Assembly (NCBI RefSeq): GCF_900129295.1
Contig: NZ_FQUU01000003.1
Location: 331,774 to 395,773 of the forward strand
Reading direction: 5' to 3'
DNA from: Flavisolibacter ginsengisoli DSM 18119
GTDB taxonomy: Bacteria > Bacteroidota > Bacteroidia > Chitinophagales > Chitinophagaceae
Length of the DNA: 64,000 nucleotides
The notes under the pieces were generated by a model. It made no database searches. It was not told where the DNA came from and saw only the letters and a program-made list of their open reading frames with translations. The position numbers and the translations under genes were made by a program. This document shows, one piece after another, positions 55,059 to 62,531 of the stretch (the stretch's first letter is position 1; every line of letters begins with the position of its first letter).

Positions 55059-55679
55059 TTACCGGCCGTATTCTTTTTCCAATCTTTTAATATCCCTTAT
55101 TAAATTGTTTACTTCCGCATTATCGGTACCGTTATAAAATCCCCTGATGCGTTTTTCTTTATCTACTAAAACAAATAACTCACTGTGAATAAAGTCATTG
55201 GGTCCTCCATCACCATCAGTAGCCACAACCATGAAGCTTTTTCTTGCTAGTTTATATATCTCTTTTTTATCTCCTGTTATTAATTGCCAATTCTTTTGAA
55301 TATCCATCCTGGTGGCATATGTTCTTAGCTGGCCAACAGAATCCCTCTCCGGATCAACTGTAAAAGAGTTGATAAGCAGGGAGGGATCGTTGATATATAG
55401 CTGCTGCACATTTTTCAAATTGCGGATCATCTTTGGACAAATGCTGATGCAATGCGTAAAAAAGAAATTATTGACGGTGATCTTTCCTTCGCAGTTGGCA
55501 AGTGAAGCATGCTCACCATATTGATTTACCAACTGGTAATCTGTAATAATATGATCACTTCCACCCAATACCGGCAACCTTGTATAATTATGCTCATACC
55601 ACTTAACGATGCCATATACACCCATGGGCAACAGCACCACTATGGCCAGGAACAACCAGATGCTAAAATGCTTTTTCAT
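55059..55679 (-). CDS. SCO1/SenC family copper chaperone
   Basis: The 206-residue protein has an N-terminal membrane anchor (7-27) and a thioredoxin-like domain with the copper-binding CISIC (Cys77, Cys81) and a distal His in DFIHSELFVLVD. SCO proteins load or reduce the CuA centre of cytochrome oxidase subunit II. Its start overlaps the stop of the subunit I gene by 4 nt, so it is cotranslated with the oxidase. Confidence 0.92.
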   Translation of the reverse strand: MKKHFSIWLFLAIVVLLPMGVYGIVKWYEHNYTRLPVLGGSDHIITDYQLVNQYGEHASLANCEGKITVNNFFFTHCISICPKMIRNLKNVQQLYINDPSLLINSFTVDPERDSVGQLRTYATRMDIQKNWQLITGDKKEIYKLARKSFMVVATDGDGGPNDFIHSELFVLVDKEKRIRGFYNGTDNAEVNNLIRDIKRLEKEYGR

Positions 55680-57421
55680 TTATTCACAGTTGCCGCACTT
55701 GCCGTTTTATCTCCTAAAGCTGGTGTTTGCAAAGCATCGGTTTTTAAGGTTGTAGATACCGGCACAGGATTGTCAGGAGTAAATCGGGGCGCACCAGGTC
55801 CTGGATTTTTTGTTGCATCTAAAAATGCAGGCACGTAGGCTATTACCAGCACTACCGCCATTGTCACCAGCCATGGCTTAAAGGAATCAAATAAGGGTAT
55901 ACGCCTTTCATTATGCAGGTTCTCACTTACAGGGAATTCCAGCATGGCTGCTTCTGTTTGTTTCTTTAGCATGGTACCAAAGAATACTACCAGGAACAGC
56001 ATGCCCGCAATGAACATGATAATGCCACCTAGTAAAGCAAGTGTAGTGGTTGGCACCCATTCAGGTGTGAACAATTCATTCTTAGGATTCAGGTAAGTCA
56101 TTCCCAGGTTGGTCCTCCGTGGCTCACCAAGCAATCCGCCCCATGATAAACCAGTGGAGAAGATCAGGATACCAATCACCCATAGGTATGGAATGATCAC
56201 TGCCACCTTTGGCATGAACACCTTTTTACCTGAGTTCTTTGAATATATATAAAGGCTCATTCCAATAATGGCAAGAAACACAGGCCCTGCAACAGTCATG
56301 TGAAAATGACCTGGTAACCAGGCAGTGTTATGCACTACAGCATTCAGTTCACTCGATGAATTCACAATACCCGTAAGTCCACCGAAGATGAACAGGAATA
56401 ATCCTGAGATCATATAGGCAAAGAGGTATCGGTTTTGATCCAGGTAAGGCAATTTCCCAAAAAAACCCAGCAGGCCTTTGGCACCTCTTTTCCTGCCTGC
56501 ATACTCCAATGAAGCTGCAAGAGTAAATGCGGTTATAAAACTTGGAATGGCTACGCCAAAAGTCAATAAGCTTTGAAAGATCTTAACCCCTTTAGTGATG
56601 GAAGGATCGGAAAACTGGTGGTGCACTCCTACGGGAACTGAAAATAACAGGAAGCCAAATAAAGCGATGCGGCCTGCAAGATCAGAGAACAGTTTACCTC
56701 CTGCCAGCTTGGGCAGAAAATTATAAAACATGATGTAAGCTGGCAACAACCAGAAATACACCAGGGCATGACCGAAGAACCAGAATAAAGTACGGGCAAG
56801 CGTAACATTTACGGTTTGTTTCCATCCCATAGCCCATGGTAGCAATAACACCAATACTTCGTAAGCAGCAGCAAGCGTACATACAAACCAGATGATAAAA
56901 TTCACCAGTGTGCCCAAAACAGCCAGTGGTGTTTTTGTATCCGGGTTTTCTTTTCTCCATTGCCTGTAAAGGCGTGACCAGTCAAACAAAGGAATCCATG
57001 AACCAACAATCAGTAATGCAGTCCCTAAATAGAAGAAGGGATGTGCCTTTAGCGGAGGGTAGAAGGTGTATAACACCGAAGCCTTGCCGGCCAGCATAGC
57101 CCAGGCAGCCATCAGTGTTCCGATGGTCATCAGCCAGAAACTAAGCCAGGCCAGCTTTTTATTAGGCTCCTTCTTTAGAAAGAAAGCAATCGTAGCGTGA
57201 CCGAAAGCTACAGCAAAGAATGTTGTCAGAACAATGGCATTGATAACGCCATGTAATGTTAGGCCCTGGTAATAATCCAGTTTGGCAAAAGAAGGTTGTT
57301 GCAAAACCCCTGCACGGTATATGACCTGCATGAGTCCATGGTAAATTCCTATTGATAAAAGAGCCAGTGGAATTCCTAATTCCCAGTATATTACTCTTCT
57401 TAATGATTTTGAAAGTTGCAT
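55676..57421 (-). CDS. Cytochrome c oxidase subunit I, ba3-like (type B)
   Basis: This is the heme-copper catalytic subunit that reduces oxygen and pumps protons. The 581-residue protein has about 13 membrane helices. Heme and CuB ligands are visible: LTLHGVINAIV (low-spin heme His), FGHALVYFWLLPAY (CuB His with the cross-linked Tyr), VGVHHQFSD (two CuB His) and LPGHFHMTV (both heme His). The YFWLLPAY and short loops mark the ba3 branch rather than aa3 or cbb3. A C-terminal extension rich in Pro, Ala and Thr (about 530-581) is unusual. Confidence 0.92.
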   Translation of the reverse strand: MQLSKSLRRVIYWELGIPLALLSIGIYHGLMQVIYRAGVLQQPSFAKLDYYQGLTLHGVINAIVLTTFFAVAFGHATIAFFLKKEPNKKLAWLSFWLMTIGTLMAAWAMLAGKASVLYTFYPPLKAHPFFYLGTALLIVGSWIPLFDWSRLYRQWRKENPDTKTPLAVLGTLVNFIIWFVCTLAAAYEVLVLLLPWAMGWKQTVNVTLARTLFWFFGHALVYFWLLPAYIMFYNFLPKLAGGKLFSDLAGRIALFGFLLFSVPVGVHHQFSDPSITKGVKIFQSLLTFGVAIPSFITAFTLAASLEYAGRKRGAKGLLGFFGKLPYLDQNRYLFAYMISGLFLFIFGGLTGIVNSSSELNAVVHNTAWLPGHFHMTVAGPVFLAIIGMSLYIYSKNSGKKVFMPKVAVIIPYLWVIGILIFSTGLSWGGLLGEPRRTNLGMTYLNPKNELFTPEWVPTTTLALLGGIIMFIAGMLFLVVFFGTMLKKQTEAAMLEFPVSENLHNERRIPLFDSFKPWLVTMAVVLVIAYVPAFLDATKNPGPGAPRFTPDNPVPVSTTLKTDALQTPALGDKTASAATVNK

Positions 57422-57458
57422 GTTGATCGTGCTTTTCGTTTTGATATAATTGTGGAGA

Positions 57459-57911
57459 TTATTTGGCTGGATAGTTTACTATGACTTCTGCCTGCATGTT
57501 CTGGTGGCCAACACCACAATACTCATGACAGGTGATCTTGTAAACGCCTGGCTTGTCAAACTTTACAGTTTGTTTATTGATGTTGCCATACACGGCCATC
57601 ATGTTGATATTCTTTTCGGCTATGTTAAATCCATGTACTACATCCTTTGATGTCAGGAAGAAATCAACTTCGCTGCCTACAGGAATATAAATCTGTGATG
57701 GTTGAAACTGCCACATCTGTGCTACTGCAAATACCTGGTAGGTATTTTCATCAAGTTTGGTAACCTTAGCCTCAGTATAGGTCTTGTCAAAAGGCAGGCA
57801 TTCAGGGAGGTCATTATACTTGCTTCTGCCATAGAGCATAGAAAATATAAACAGGGACAAAATAGCCCCGGTAATAAGGATGATCCTTTTTTCAAATTTG
57901 TCCAGTACCAT
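57459..57911 (-). CDS. Cytochrome c oxidase subunit II, ba3-like
   Basis: The 150-residue protein has one N-terminal membrane helix (10-28) and a CuA cupredoxin domain. CuA ligands are His93 (VVHGFNI), Cys128, Glu130, Cys132, His136 and Met139 in CHEYCGVGHQNM. Its single membrane helix is the short type that works with a separate subunit IIa, which is encoded just upstream. Electrons arrive here from the membrane cytochrome c at 54436. Confidence 0.93.
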   Translation of the reverse strand: MVLDKFEKRIILITGAILSLFIFSMLYGRSKYNDLPECLPFDKTYTEAKVTKLDENTYQVFAVAQMWQFQPSQIYIPVGSEVDFFLTSKDVVHGFNIAEKNINMMAVYGNINKQTVKFDKPGVYKITCHEYCGVGHQNMQAEVIVNYPAK

Positions 57912-57923
57912 TGGTTTGATTGT

Positions 57924-58091
57924 TTACACTCTTCCGAGCATTATGAAATAGATACCATACCAGATAAAGGCTCCAAGCAGTACTAATAGGATGAAGAATG
58001 CAATGGCGCCCCTGGGTTTAAAGTTTTTGTCAAACTCCTCTTCCTGGGAGATTTGTGGCGCATCCCTTTGCACCATTTCGGTGGTTTGCAT
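57924..58091 (-). CDS. Tiny cytochrome oxidase subunit IIa-like protein
   Basis: The 55-residue protein has a charged N-terminal half and one membrane helix (GAIAFFILLVLLGAFIWYG) near the C-terminus. Size, topology and its place 12 bp before subunit II match subunit IIa of Thermus-type ba3 oxidases, which supplies the helix missing from subunit II. I chose the ATG at 58091 (MQTTEMVQRD); a longer in-frame reading would pass over the promoter box. Confidence 0.75.
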   Translation of the reverse strand: MQTTEMVQRDAPQISQEEEFDKNFKPRGAIAFFILLVLLGAFIWYGIYFIMLGRV

Positions 58092-58112
58092 ATCGAAGAT
58101 TTTTGGTTGTAA

Positions 58113-58120
58113 CAAAAGTA
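58113..58120 (-). promoter_or_regulatory. -7 promoter box of the ba3 oxidase operon
   Basis: TACTTTTG on the minus strand (exact TAnnTTTG) ends 21 bp before the subunit IIa ATG. No perfect -33 TTTG is seen. Confidence 0.55.
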
Positions 58121-58361
58121 TTTTTATGAACCACCCGGATAGATGATAAGAGATTTGAGGAAACATGATTTTAATCAGTTTTCTGAATTGTGGAATGAAT
58201 GAATTATTGAAAATGTTAGTCTTTATTTATATCAAAAACTATTATTTAGAGTCTGCCGGGTAATAAGGAATGTTCAGAGGTGATGATTTATTGGTCTGCC
58301 AGCATAGCATCCAAACAATAGTTTGGAGCAGTTATGTATAAGATAAGCGATCTGGCATCCC

Positions 58362-58769
58362 TTATTTGTCTAAAACCGTGTGACAGTTCTTGCGAAAAAC
58401 CATTGTATCGTTTAAATATCCTTCAACAGTGACAGAGTCTTTGGCAACCGTCAATACTTTGTAATGAGTTCCTCTTGCAATTAGTAAAGTATCTCCAACT
58501 GTGGACCAAGTAGTGGGAACAATAACATCATCAGTTTCATATCGAAAAACAGAATCTGTTAGTTTTCTGTTGCGAAAATTGTAATAATAAAAGTAGCACT
58601 GGCCGTCGGGGAGAAATCTATAACAGGAATTCAAACCACCGATAACCTGATTGTCGCCTGTTATGTCCCAAAAGCAATTGCTCTTCAAAACATCTTCTAA
58701 AGTAGGATGCCTATAATCATTACATGAAATCAGGAATACGATTACAGGAGTTAGAAATAGTTTTCTCAT
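58362..58769 (-). CDS. Small lipoprotein of unknown function, distal gene of the cassette-like array
   Basis: The 135-residue product has a lipoprotein signal (MRKLFLTPVIVFLISC, Cys16) and then a compact domain that looks beta-rich (CYFYYYNFRNRKLTDSVFRYETDD), with a Cys near the end. No family is recognised. I start at ATG 58769; the upstream in-frame Met at 58802 would place extra polar residues before the signal. Its unit starts with the core GTTAGGC of the attC-like site at 58809-58861, but no matching core is seen downstream of the gene, so it is the last or a degraded unit. Confidence 0.7.
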   Translation of the reverse strand: MRKLFLTPVIVFLISCNDYRHPTLEDVLKSNCFWDITGDNQVIGGLNSCYRFLPDGQCYFYYYNFRNRKLTDSVFRYETDDVIVPTTWSTVGDTLLIARGTHYKVLTVAKDSVTVEGYLNDTMVFRKNCHTVLDK

Positions 58770-58808
58770 TGAATTTAGATGCGGACTTGAAGGAGTTTCC
58801 ACAATTTT

Positions 58809-58861
58809 GCCTAACGGTCAGGGCTTAATATAGGTTCGGAATTAGAATTCCATCTGTAGGC
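58809..58861 (-). repeat. attC-like site 5 (short, degenerate)
   Basis: GCCTAAC (58809-58815) and GTAGGC (58856-58861) form complementary ends around a 40-nt interior with a small stem (GGAATT/AATTCC). At 53 bp it is the shortest of the set and its right core has lost the GTT form. It lies between the lipoprotein and DUF4265 genes. Confidence 0.5.
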
Positions 58862-58874
58862 ATAATGCTTTCTT

Positions 58875-59339
58875 TCAGTACTTATGTTTGTGAGAAAGAA
58901 TAGGTTCTGCATAATCAATAATCCCACTGTCTGACAGTTCGGTTAATTTTTGCTTTATTGGTTTATAATCTTTGTCTGCAAGAATTTCAATTACAAAATA
59001 TCCTTCTTCGAATTTTTCTGATTTACAGTCCATAGAGTTAAAGATGTCCCGGATGTCATTTGTCACTACAGATTTGTTTAAAATTACCACTTGAATGAGC
59101 GAGTTACCTGAATATTCAACGGTTTCTTTGTAAGTCAACATCTTTTCTGTATCGTCGTACTCAGCAAACACTATATCGTCGGACGCAACTGGCGCATAAA
59201 AGGGAATATTAAAAATTTTATACAAACCCTTTTCTATATTTAAACTTTGAGCCCAAAGAGTTTCAACCGTCCAGTCTTCTAAAGCGTCGCTATAAAATCT
59301 AAAGAGTAGCCTTACAAAATTATCATCTTGCTGTGTCAT
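58875..59339 (-). CDS. DUF4265 domain protein in the cassette-like array
   Basis: The 154-residue protein is cytoplasmic, with the DUF4265 pattern: VETLWAQSLNIEKGLYKIFNIPFYAP, SDDIVFAEYDD, then a beta-alpha C-terminal part with a typical FVIEILADKDYKPIKQKL segment. The family is of unknown function, common in mobile and cassette-like regions. It is flanked by matching cores (TGTAGGC / GCCTACA). The stop is about 14 bp from the inner edge of its attC-like site. Confidence 0.75.
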   Translation of the reverse strand: MTQQDDNFVRLLFRFYSDALEDWTVETLWAQSLNIEKGLYKIFNIPFYAPVASDDIVFAEYDDTEKMLTYKETVEYSGNSLIQVVILNKSVVTNDIRDIFNSMDCKSEKFEEGYFVIEILADKDYKPIKQKLTELSDSGIIDYAEPILSHKHKY

Positions 59340-59360
59340 ATTTGGTCTCGCTTTGAAGTT

Positions 59361-59497
59361 GCCTACAACGTTAGACTGCTTTCCGCAGCAGCGGCATTGG
59401 CAGTTCTGTCGTTGATTTAGGTTCCAAAGTAAACAAAATGTTCTTTTGCTTCATAGTAGCACTTCAGCCGCTGTTGTGGGAAGCAGATGTTATGGGC
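59361..59497 (-). repeat. attC-like site 4
   Basis: GCCTACAAC (59361-59369) and GTTATGGGC (59489-59497) bound a 137-bp element. A 20-bp imperfect stem (59376-59395 with 59467-59486) has 17 Watson-Crick pairs; the other three are G-T on the plus strand. The arms are separated by a 71-nt AT-rich loop. Confidence 0.6.
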
Positions 59498-59501
59498 AGG
59501 C

Positions 59502-60086
59502 TTAGTTTAGCGGAACGTCCCACCTTACTTCTTTTCGCCATGATACTCCATATTTCTTGTCCAGGAACTCGGCAACTGCTCTGTTATAAAGCCACATACA
59601 GTCCGACCAAGGCGGCGTGTCAGCAGAACTCACATACTTCACTTGATACTTTGCTTCAAATGCCCGGTCTACGCTGTCAAACTTATATGTGGCATAGCCT
59701 AAGTGACAAAGAAGTTTTGGTAAGCTATCATTGATATCCTTTGCGGCTACCGCAGGGTTATATTCGTTACAGACGACTTGAAGACCACAAGAAAAAGGGG
59801 TAGGCTGCCAAGAAATGATAGTGTCTAGGCTGCCCGCCAGGTAGCATTCCACATATATCCGCACGTCTTGTTTTTGTTTCAACTTGAAGGTGAAATTTCC
59901 AAGACTGTCAATTTTTGCGATGTTCTGTCGTCGGCCATGTCCGTACAGCTTACTTGCAAGCTGGATATTTCCAAATCCAATTGGACGCCCTCGAATAACA
60001 GAATACACGTTGCCCTTGTAGGTGTACTGTCCAACTGCGAACTGGTAAAGGAAAATTAGCAATAGTATGGCTGTAGCTTTTTTCAT
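59502..60086 (-). CDS. Exported protein of unknown function in the cassette-like array
   Basis: The 194-residue protein has a signal peptide (1-19, cut after VGQ), an N-terminal beta domain resembling a carboxypeptidase-regulatory-like fold (YTYKGNVYSVIRGRPIGFGNIQLASKL), and a C-terminal part with Trp and Cys residues. It starts shortly after a GTTATGGGC core and ends 5 bp before the next one. The function is unknown. Confidence 0.72.
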   Translation of the reverse strand: MKKATAILLLIFLYQFAVGQYTYKGNVYSVIRGRPIGFGNIQLASKLYGHGRRQNIAKIDSLGNFTFKLKQKQDVRIYVECYLAGSLDTIISWQPTPFSCGLQVVCNEYNPAVAAKDINDSLPKLLCHLGYATYKFDSVDRAFEAKYQVKYVSSADTPPWSDCMWLYNRAVAEFLDKKYGVSWRKEVRWDVPLN

Positions 60087-60099
60087 AAAGGACCGGCTT

Positions 60100-60233
60100 G
60101 CCCATAACGTGAAAGGGCTTTAAGCAGCATGGATGTTTGAATTACTACTGCTTGACTTACTTTGTTGCCAATAAAGATAATTTGTTCAAAACATTTTCAA
60201 AAACCCATGTTGCTTAAAACTATTGTTAGCCGC
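60100..60233 (-). repeat. attC-like site 3
   Basis: GCCCATAAC (60100-60108) and GTTAGCCGC (60225-60233) bound a 134-bp element. A 14-bp stem (60119-60132 with 60205-60218) has 13 standard pairs and one G-T. It can extend to 23 positions (60119-60141 with 60196-60218) with two further mismatches. Confidence 0.6.
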
Positions 60234-60239
60234 CGCTCT

Positions 60240-60653
60240 TTAAGCACTTCCGTTATCTATCCAGCACCAAATTTGATAGTCATATTTTTCAAAGTCAAAA
60301 TCTATATGCTTAAAGTTTGCAAACAAGCCTATTTGAGCTTCATCAATGGAGTATCCATTAAAAAACAAAGGGTCATTTGGTTCTGATTCAAGCACTTTCT
60401 TGATTTCCTCTACACTAAGTCCAGAAAGTTCTATTTCGTCAATAATTTCCTTTTGCTCTTTTGAGATTACAGTAAGATCTCTGCAAACAGGACAATATTT
60501 TTTCTCCCATAAACCTATGTCCCCCGAGTTTATAAGAGCTTGAAGGTGTTCTTCCAATACTACACTTGATCCTTCAGGATTAAGATGCATTAATTCCGTT
60601 TCAGAAATTCCCTTTGAAACTCGAATAGTTCTTAAAATTTCTTCTTTAGTCAA
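60240..60653 (-). CDS. Hypothetical cytoplasmic protein in the cassette-like array
   Basis: The 137-residue protein starts at TTG 60653 (LTKEEILRTIRVSKGISETEL). The frame stays open upstream into the attC-like site, but no other ATG/GTG/TTG fits. It contains a CPVC pair (KKYCPVCRDL) that could bind zinc, then an acidic helical region (EIIDEIELSGLSVEEIKKVLESEPND) and an aromatic C-terminus (YDYQIWCWIDNG). No family is recognised. It is flanked by matching GTTAGCCGC/GCGGCTAAC cores. Confidence 0.65.
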   Translation of the reverse strand: MTKEEILRTIRVSKGISETELMHLNPEGSSVVLEEHLQALINSGDIGLWEKKYCPVCRDLTVISKEQKEIIDEIELSGLSVEEIKKVLESEPNDPLFFNGYSIDEAQIGLFANFKHIDFDFEKYDYQIWCWIDNGSA

Positions 60654-60672
60654 ATTGAGTTGCTTGATAGTT

Positions 60673-60808
60673 GCGGCTAACGTGAAGGGCTTTGCGAAGG
60701 TTGGGCATTTTATATTCGTCTGCTTAACACTTGCACGAAAGCTGACTAGCGATTAAAAGTTTAAATTTATTCCGTCTGCCCAACTTTTGCAAAACTATTG
60801 TTATGGGC
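60673..60808 (-). repeat. attC-like site 2
   Basis: GCGGCTAAC (60673-60681) and GTTATGGGC (60800-60808) bound a 136-bp element. A 17-bp stem (60691-60707 with 60777-60793) has 15 standard pairs and two G-T pairs on the plus strand. The TAA stop of the next gene (60803-60801) lies inside the right core. Confidence 0.65.
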
Positions 60809-61328
60809 ATCGTGCAGACACTTGCCGATACAAGTCCACCAATGTTTGTTTCTGGTTTGTGCTTGTTTTCTTATTTGCTGTCTCGTACCATTGTTTTGCG
60901 CACTGCTTTTCTTTTCCTTCGCAATCTATCATGATCTCACCTGCAATTGTCTCTGCCCAAATAGAAATAAAAGAAGGTGTAGCCAGATTCCCTCGCAGAA
61001 ATAACAATGCCCAGTCAGGGTGCTGCTCCAGGTACTCTTTTGCCCGTAGGCCCAATTCTTCAGATAGAGCACCATCGCTGTTTTTCATAATTTGAGTAGT
61101 GAGGTAAAGATAAAATGGTCTTGTTTGGAAATTTTTAGTCAAGATATTGTCCACTATTGAAAAAGTCTTTGCATTATCTGTTGCTTTAAATTTCCCGTGG
61201 TAGTAATCCTTTGCAGCTTTGGAAATCCTTTTGTCCTTCAGGAAGCTGGCTATTTCATTCTTGTCCTGAGCCTCAGACCCAATGGAAAATAGTAAAAGGA
61301 GGAACGAACTAAAAACTATTCTTTGCAT
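60801..61328 (-). CDS. Exported protein of unknown function in the cassette-like array
   Basis: The 175-residue protein has a signal peptide (1-20, cut after GSEAQ) and a helical mature domain with a single Cys pair region (MIDCEGKEKQCAKQWYE) that may form a disulfide. It ends in SARCP followed by a TAA within the GCCCATAAC core, so the recombination-type site supplies the stop and the last codons. Matching GTTATGGGC/GCCCATAAC cores flank the gene. The function is unknown. Confidence 0.72.
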   Translation of the reverse strand: MQRIVFSSFLLLLFSIGSEAQDKNEIASFLKDKRISKAAKDYYHGKFKATDNAKTFSIVDNILTKNFQTRPFYLYLTTQIMKNSDGALSEELGLRAKEYLEQHPDWALLFLRGNLATPSFISIWAETIAGEIMIDCEGKEKQCAKQWYETANKKTSTNQKQTLVDLYRQVSARCP

Positions 61329-61344
61329 AGTGGGTACTTTATTT

Positions 61345-61483
61345 GCCCATAACGTGGAAGGTGTTTGTGAAGTGGCTGTATTCTGTGTTACCTCCGCTTC
61401 ATTTACCTTACTTATGTTGATTACTGATTTTTAGTTCAAATGTAGTTCTGAAGCAGCCATTTTACAAACACAGTGTTAGCGGC
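61345..61483 (-). repeat. attC-like site 1
   Basis: GCCCATAAC (61345-61353) and GTTAGCGGC (61475-61483) bound a 139-bp element. An 18-bp stem (61361-61378 with 61454-61471) has 16 standard pairs and two G-T pairs on the plus strand, with a 75-nt loop. Confidence 0.65.
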
Positions 61484-61489
61484 GTTGTC

Positions 61490-61963
61490 TTAGCCTCGTC
61501 TATTTACAGCTATATTGTAATACCTCTTTTGGCTTAGGTTAACTCGAAAGTTGTAATAGCAGCTTCCTCCATCTTCAATAAATACCAGCTCTTTCTTCCA
61601 GTCTTTCTTTGGGTCACAGACTGCATTTACCCATACTGTGCTTTGCCCTTTATTATCCTTTGCAGAAACAATCTGATAGTTGTGGCGTAAAGTGTCGATT
61701 TTTCCTGTTTTCGTATTTGTTGATGTAACTCTCAGATTTAATGAATCTGAAACCCGCTCAATGATTGTCAACAAATTTGCCAGTTGCTGCTTTGTCAGAA
61801 CATTAGGCTTCAACGGTTCGTCAAATGCTAAATAGACATCCTTTGATGAATAGAATAGAGAATAGTTAAGCGGACTTTTCTCTTTCCTCTCGACGGGCTT
61901 TTGACCATATAGCGTTAGAGAAAGAACAAAGGAAACCAAAAGTATAAAAACAGTCATTCTCAT
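61490..61963 (-). CDS. Exported protein of unknown function, first gene of the cassette-like array
   Basis: The 157-residue protein has a signal peptide (1-20, cut after LYGQ) and a small beta-rich domain with two cysteines (NAVCDPKKDWKKELVF, GGSCYYNFRVNLSQKRYYNIAV). No family is recognised. The core GTTAGCGGCG (read on the minus strand from 62028) begins its unit, 56 bp before the ATG, and the same core type closes it at 61475-61483. It would be the promoter-proximal cassette. Confidence 0.7.
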   Translation of the reverse strand: MRMTVFILLVSFVLSLTLYGQKPVERKEKSPLNYSLFYSSKDVYLAFDEPLKPNVLTKQQLANLLTIIERVSDSLNLRVTSTNTKTGKIDTLRHNYQIVSAKDNKGQSTVWVNAVCDPKKDWKKELVFIEDGGSCYYNFRVNLSQKRYYNIAVNRRG

Positions 61964-62367
61964 AATATTCTATAAAGATGCGGCAAGTCCCTTTCTCCAC
62001 AAATGGAGGTCTGCTAGTCGCCGCTAACTCGCTAATTTACGCTACGGTCCTTAGAAATGCAATCTCCCTAAAAAACGATTCTACAATAACACTATCAATG
62101 AGTTGCAATTGCGTTTTTCATGTTTTCAGATTAACATAAGCCCATCTTTAGTGCGGATCCAAAAACATTAAAAACGCAATGTTACCAAAGCCTTCTCAAA
62201 AGCATTAATCCCAGGCAAAACCATATAATCTTATAGGTGTTCTTTGGCGGCAGAGGCAAATACGCATTATTTCAAAAAGCCGCATTAAGGCTTTTACCCG
62301 GCAAATAGCTTTTGAAGACCCATTTCCTCCCGGACTTCTCTATAGCTGCGCCCTATCTACTAGCTAC

Positions 62368-62414
62368 CTCCTGTATAGATACTGCGTGGTGATCACGCAG
62401 TATCTATACCGGAG
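62368..62414. repeat. Strong palindrome with copy at 63864
   Basis: A perfect 16-bp inverted repeat (62373-62388 with 62394-62409) with a 5-nt loop extends outwards by CTCC/GGAG after one mismatch. It has no T tract. Fourteen bases of the arm (GGTATAGATACTGC) recur at 63864-63877, so it is a member of a dispersed repeat. Confidence 0.8.
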
Positions 62415-62531
62415 CTATACAGTTCCCAGGGAGGAGAACTAGGATTAACAGGATTCAGAAGGATTATTGAGGAGAATGAGGTTCTTTTCATGTCAACCAG
62501 TAAACTCGTCAACCCTTTCTTCATTCCCTTC

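Larger units (their letters stand above)
58815..62028 (-). mobile_element. Candidate integron-like gene cassette array without an integrase
   Basis: Five consecutive units, each 554-739 bp and holding one minus-strand gene, run from the core at 62020-62028 to that at 58809-58815. By the G|TT crossover rule of integrons they would be 61353-62027, 60681-61352, 60108-60680, 59369-60107 and 58815-59368. Each unit begins with a core (TTAGCGGC, TTATGGGC, TTAGCCGC, TTATGGGC, TTGTAGGC on the minus strand) that is complementary to the core at its own far end, but different from its neighbours' cores. Long imperfect inverted repeats fill each junction. This is how integron cassettes are built, though the cores are not the classical RYYYAAC/GTTRRRY type. 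No integrase gene is in the window. Confidence 0.6.

Noticed and set aside
58165..58361. A matching TGCCTAAC-type core downstream of the lipoprotein gene at 58362
   Set aside because: Only weak candidates (GTTATGTAT 58331-58339, GTTAGTC 58215-58221) were found and neither has a partner arm.
58809..61483. Reading the cassette hairpins as bidirectional terminators
   Set aside because: They lack T tracts, have loops of about 70 nt in the four long sites, and carry paired end cores that match across the gene instead of across the hairpin.
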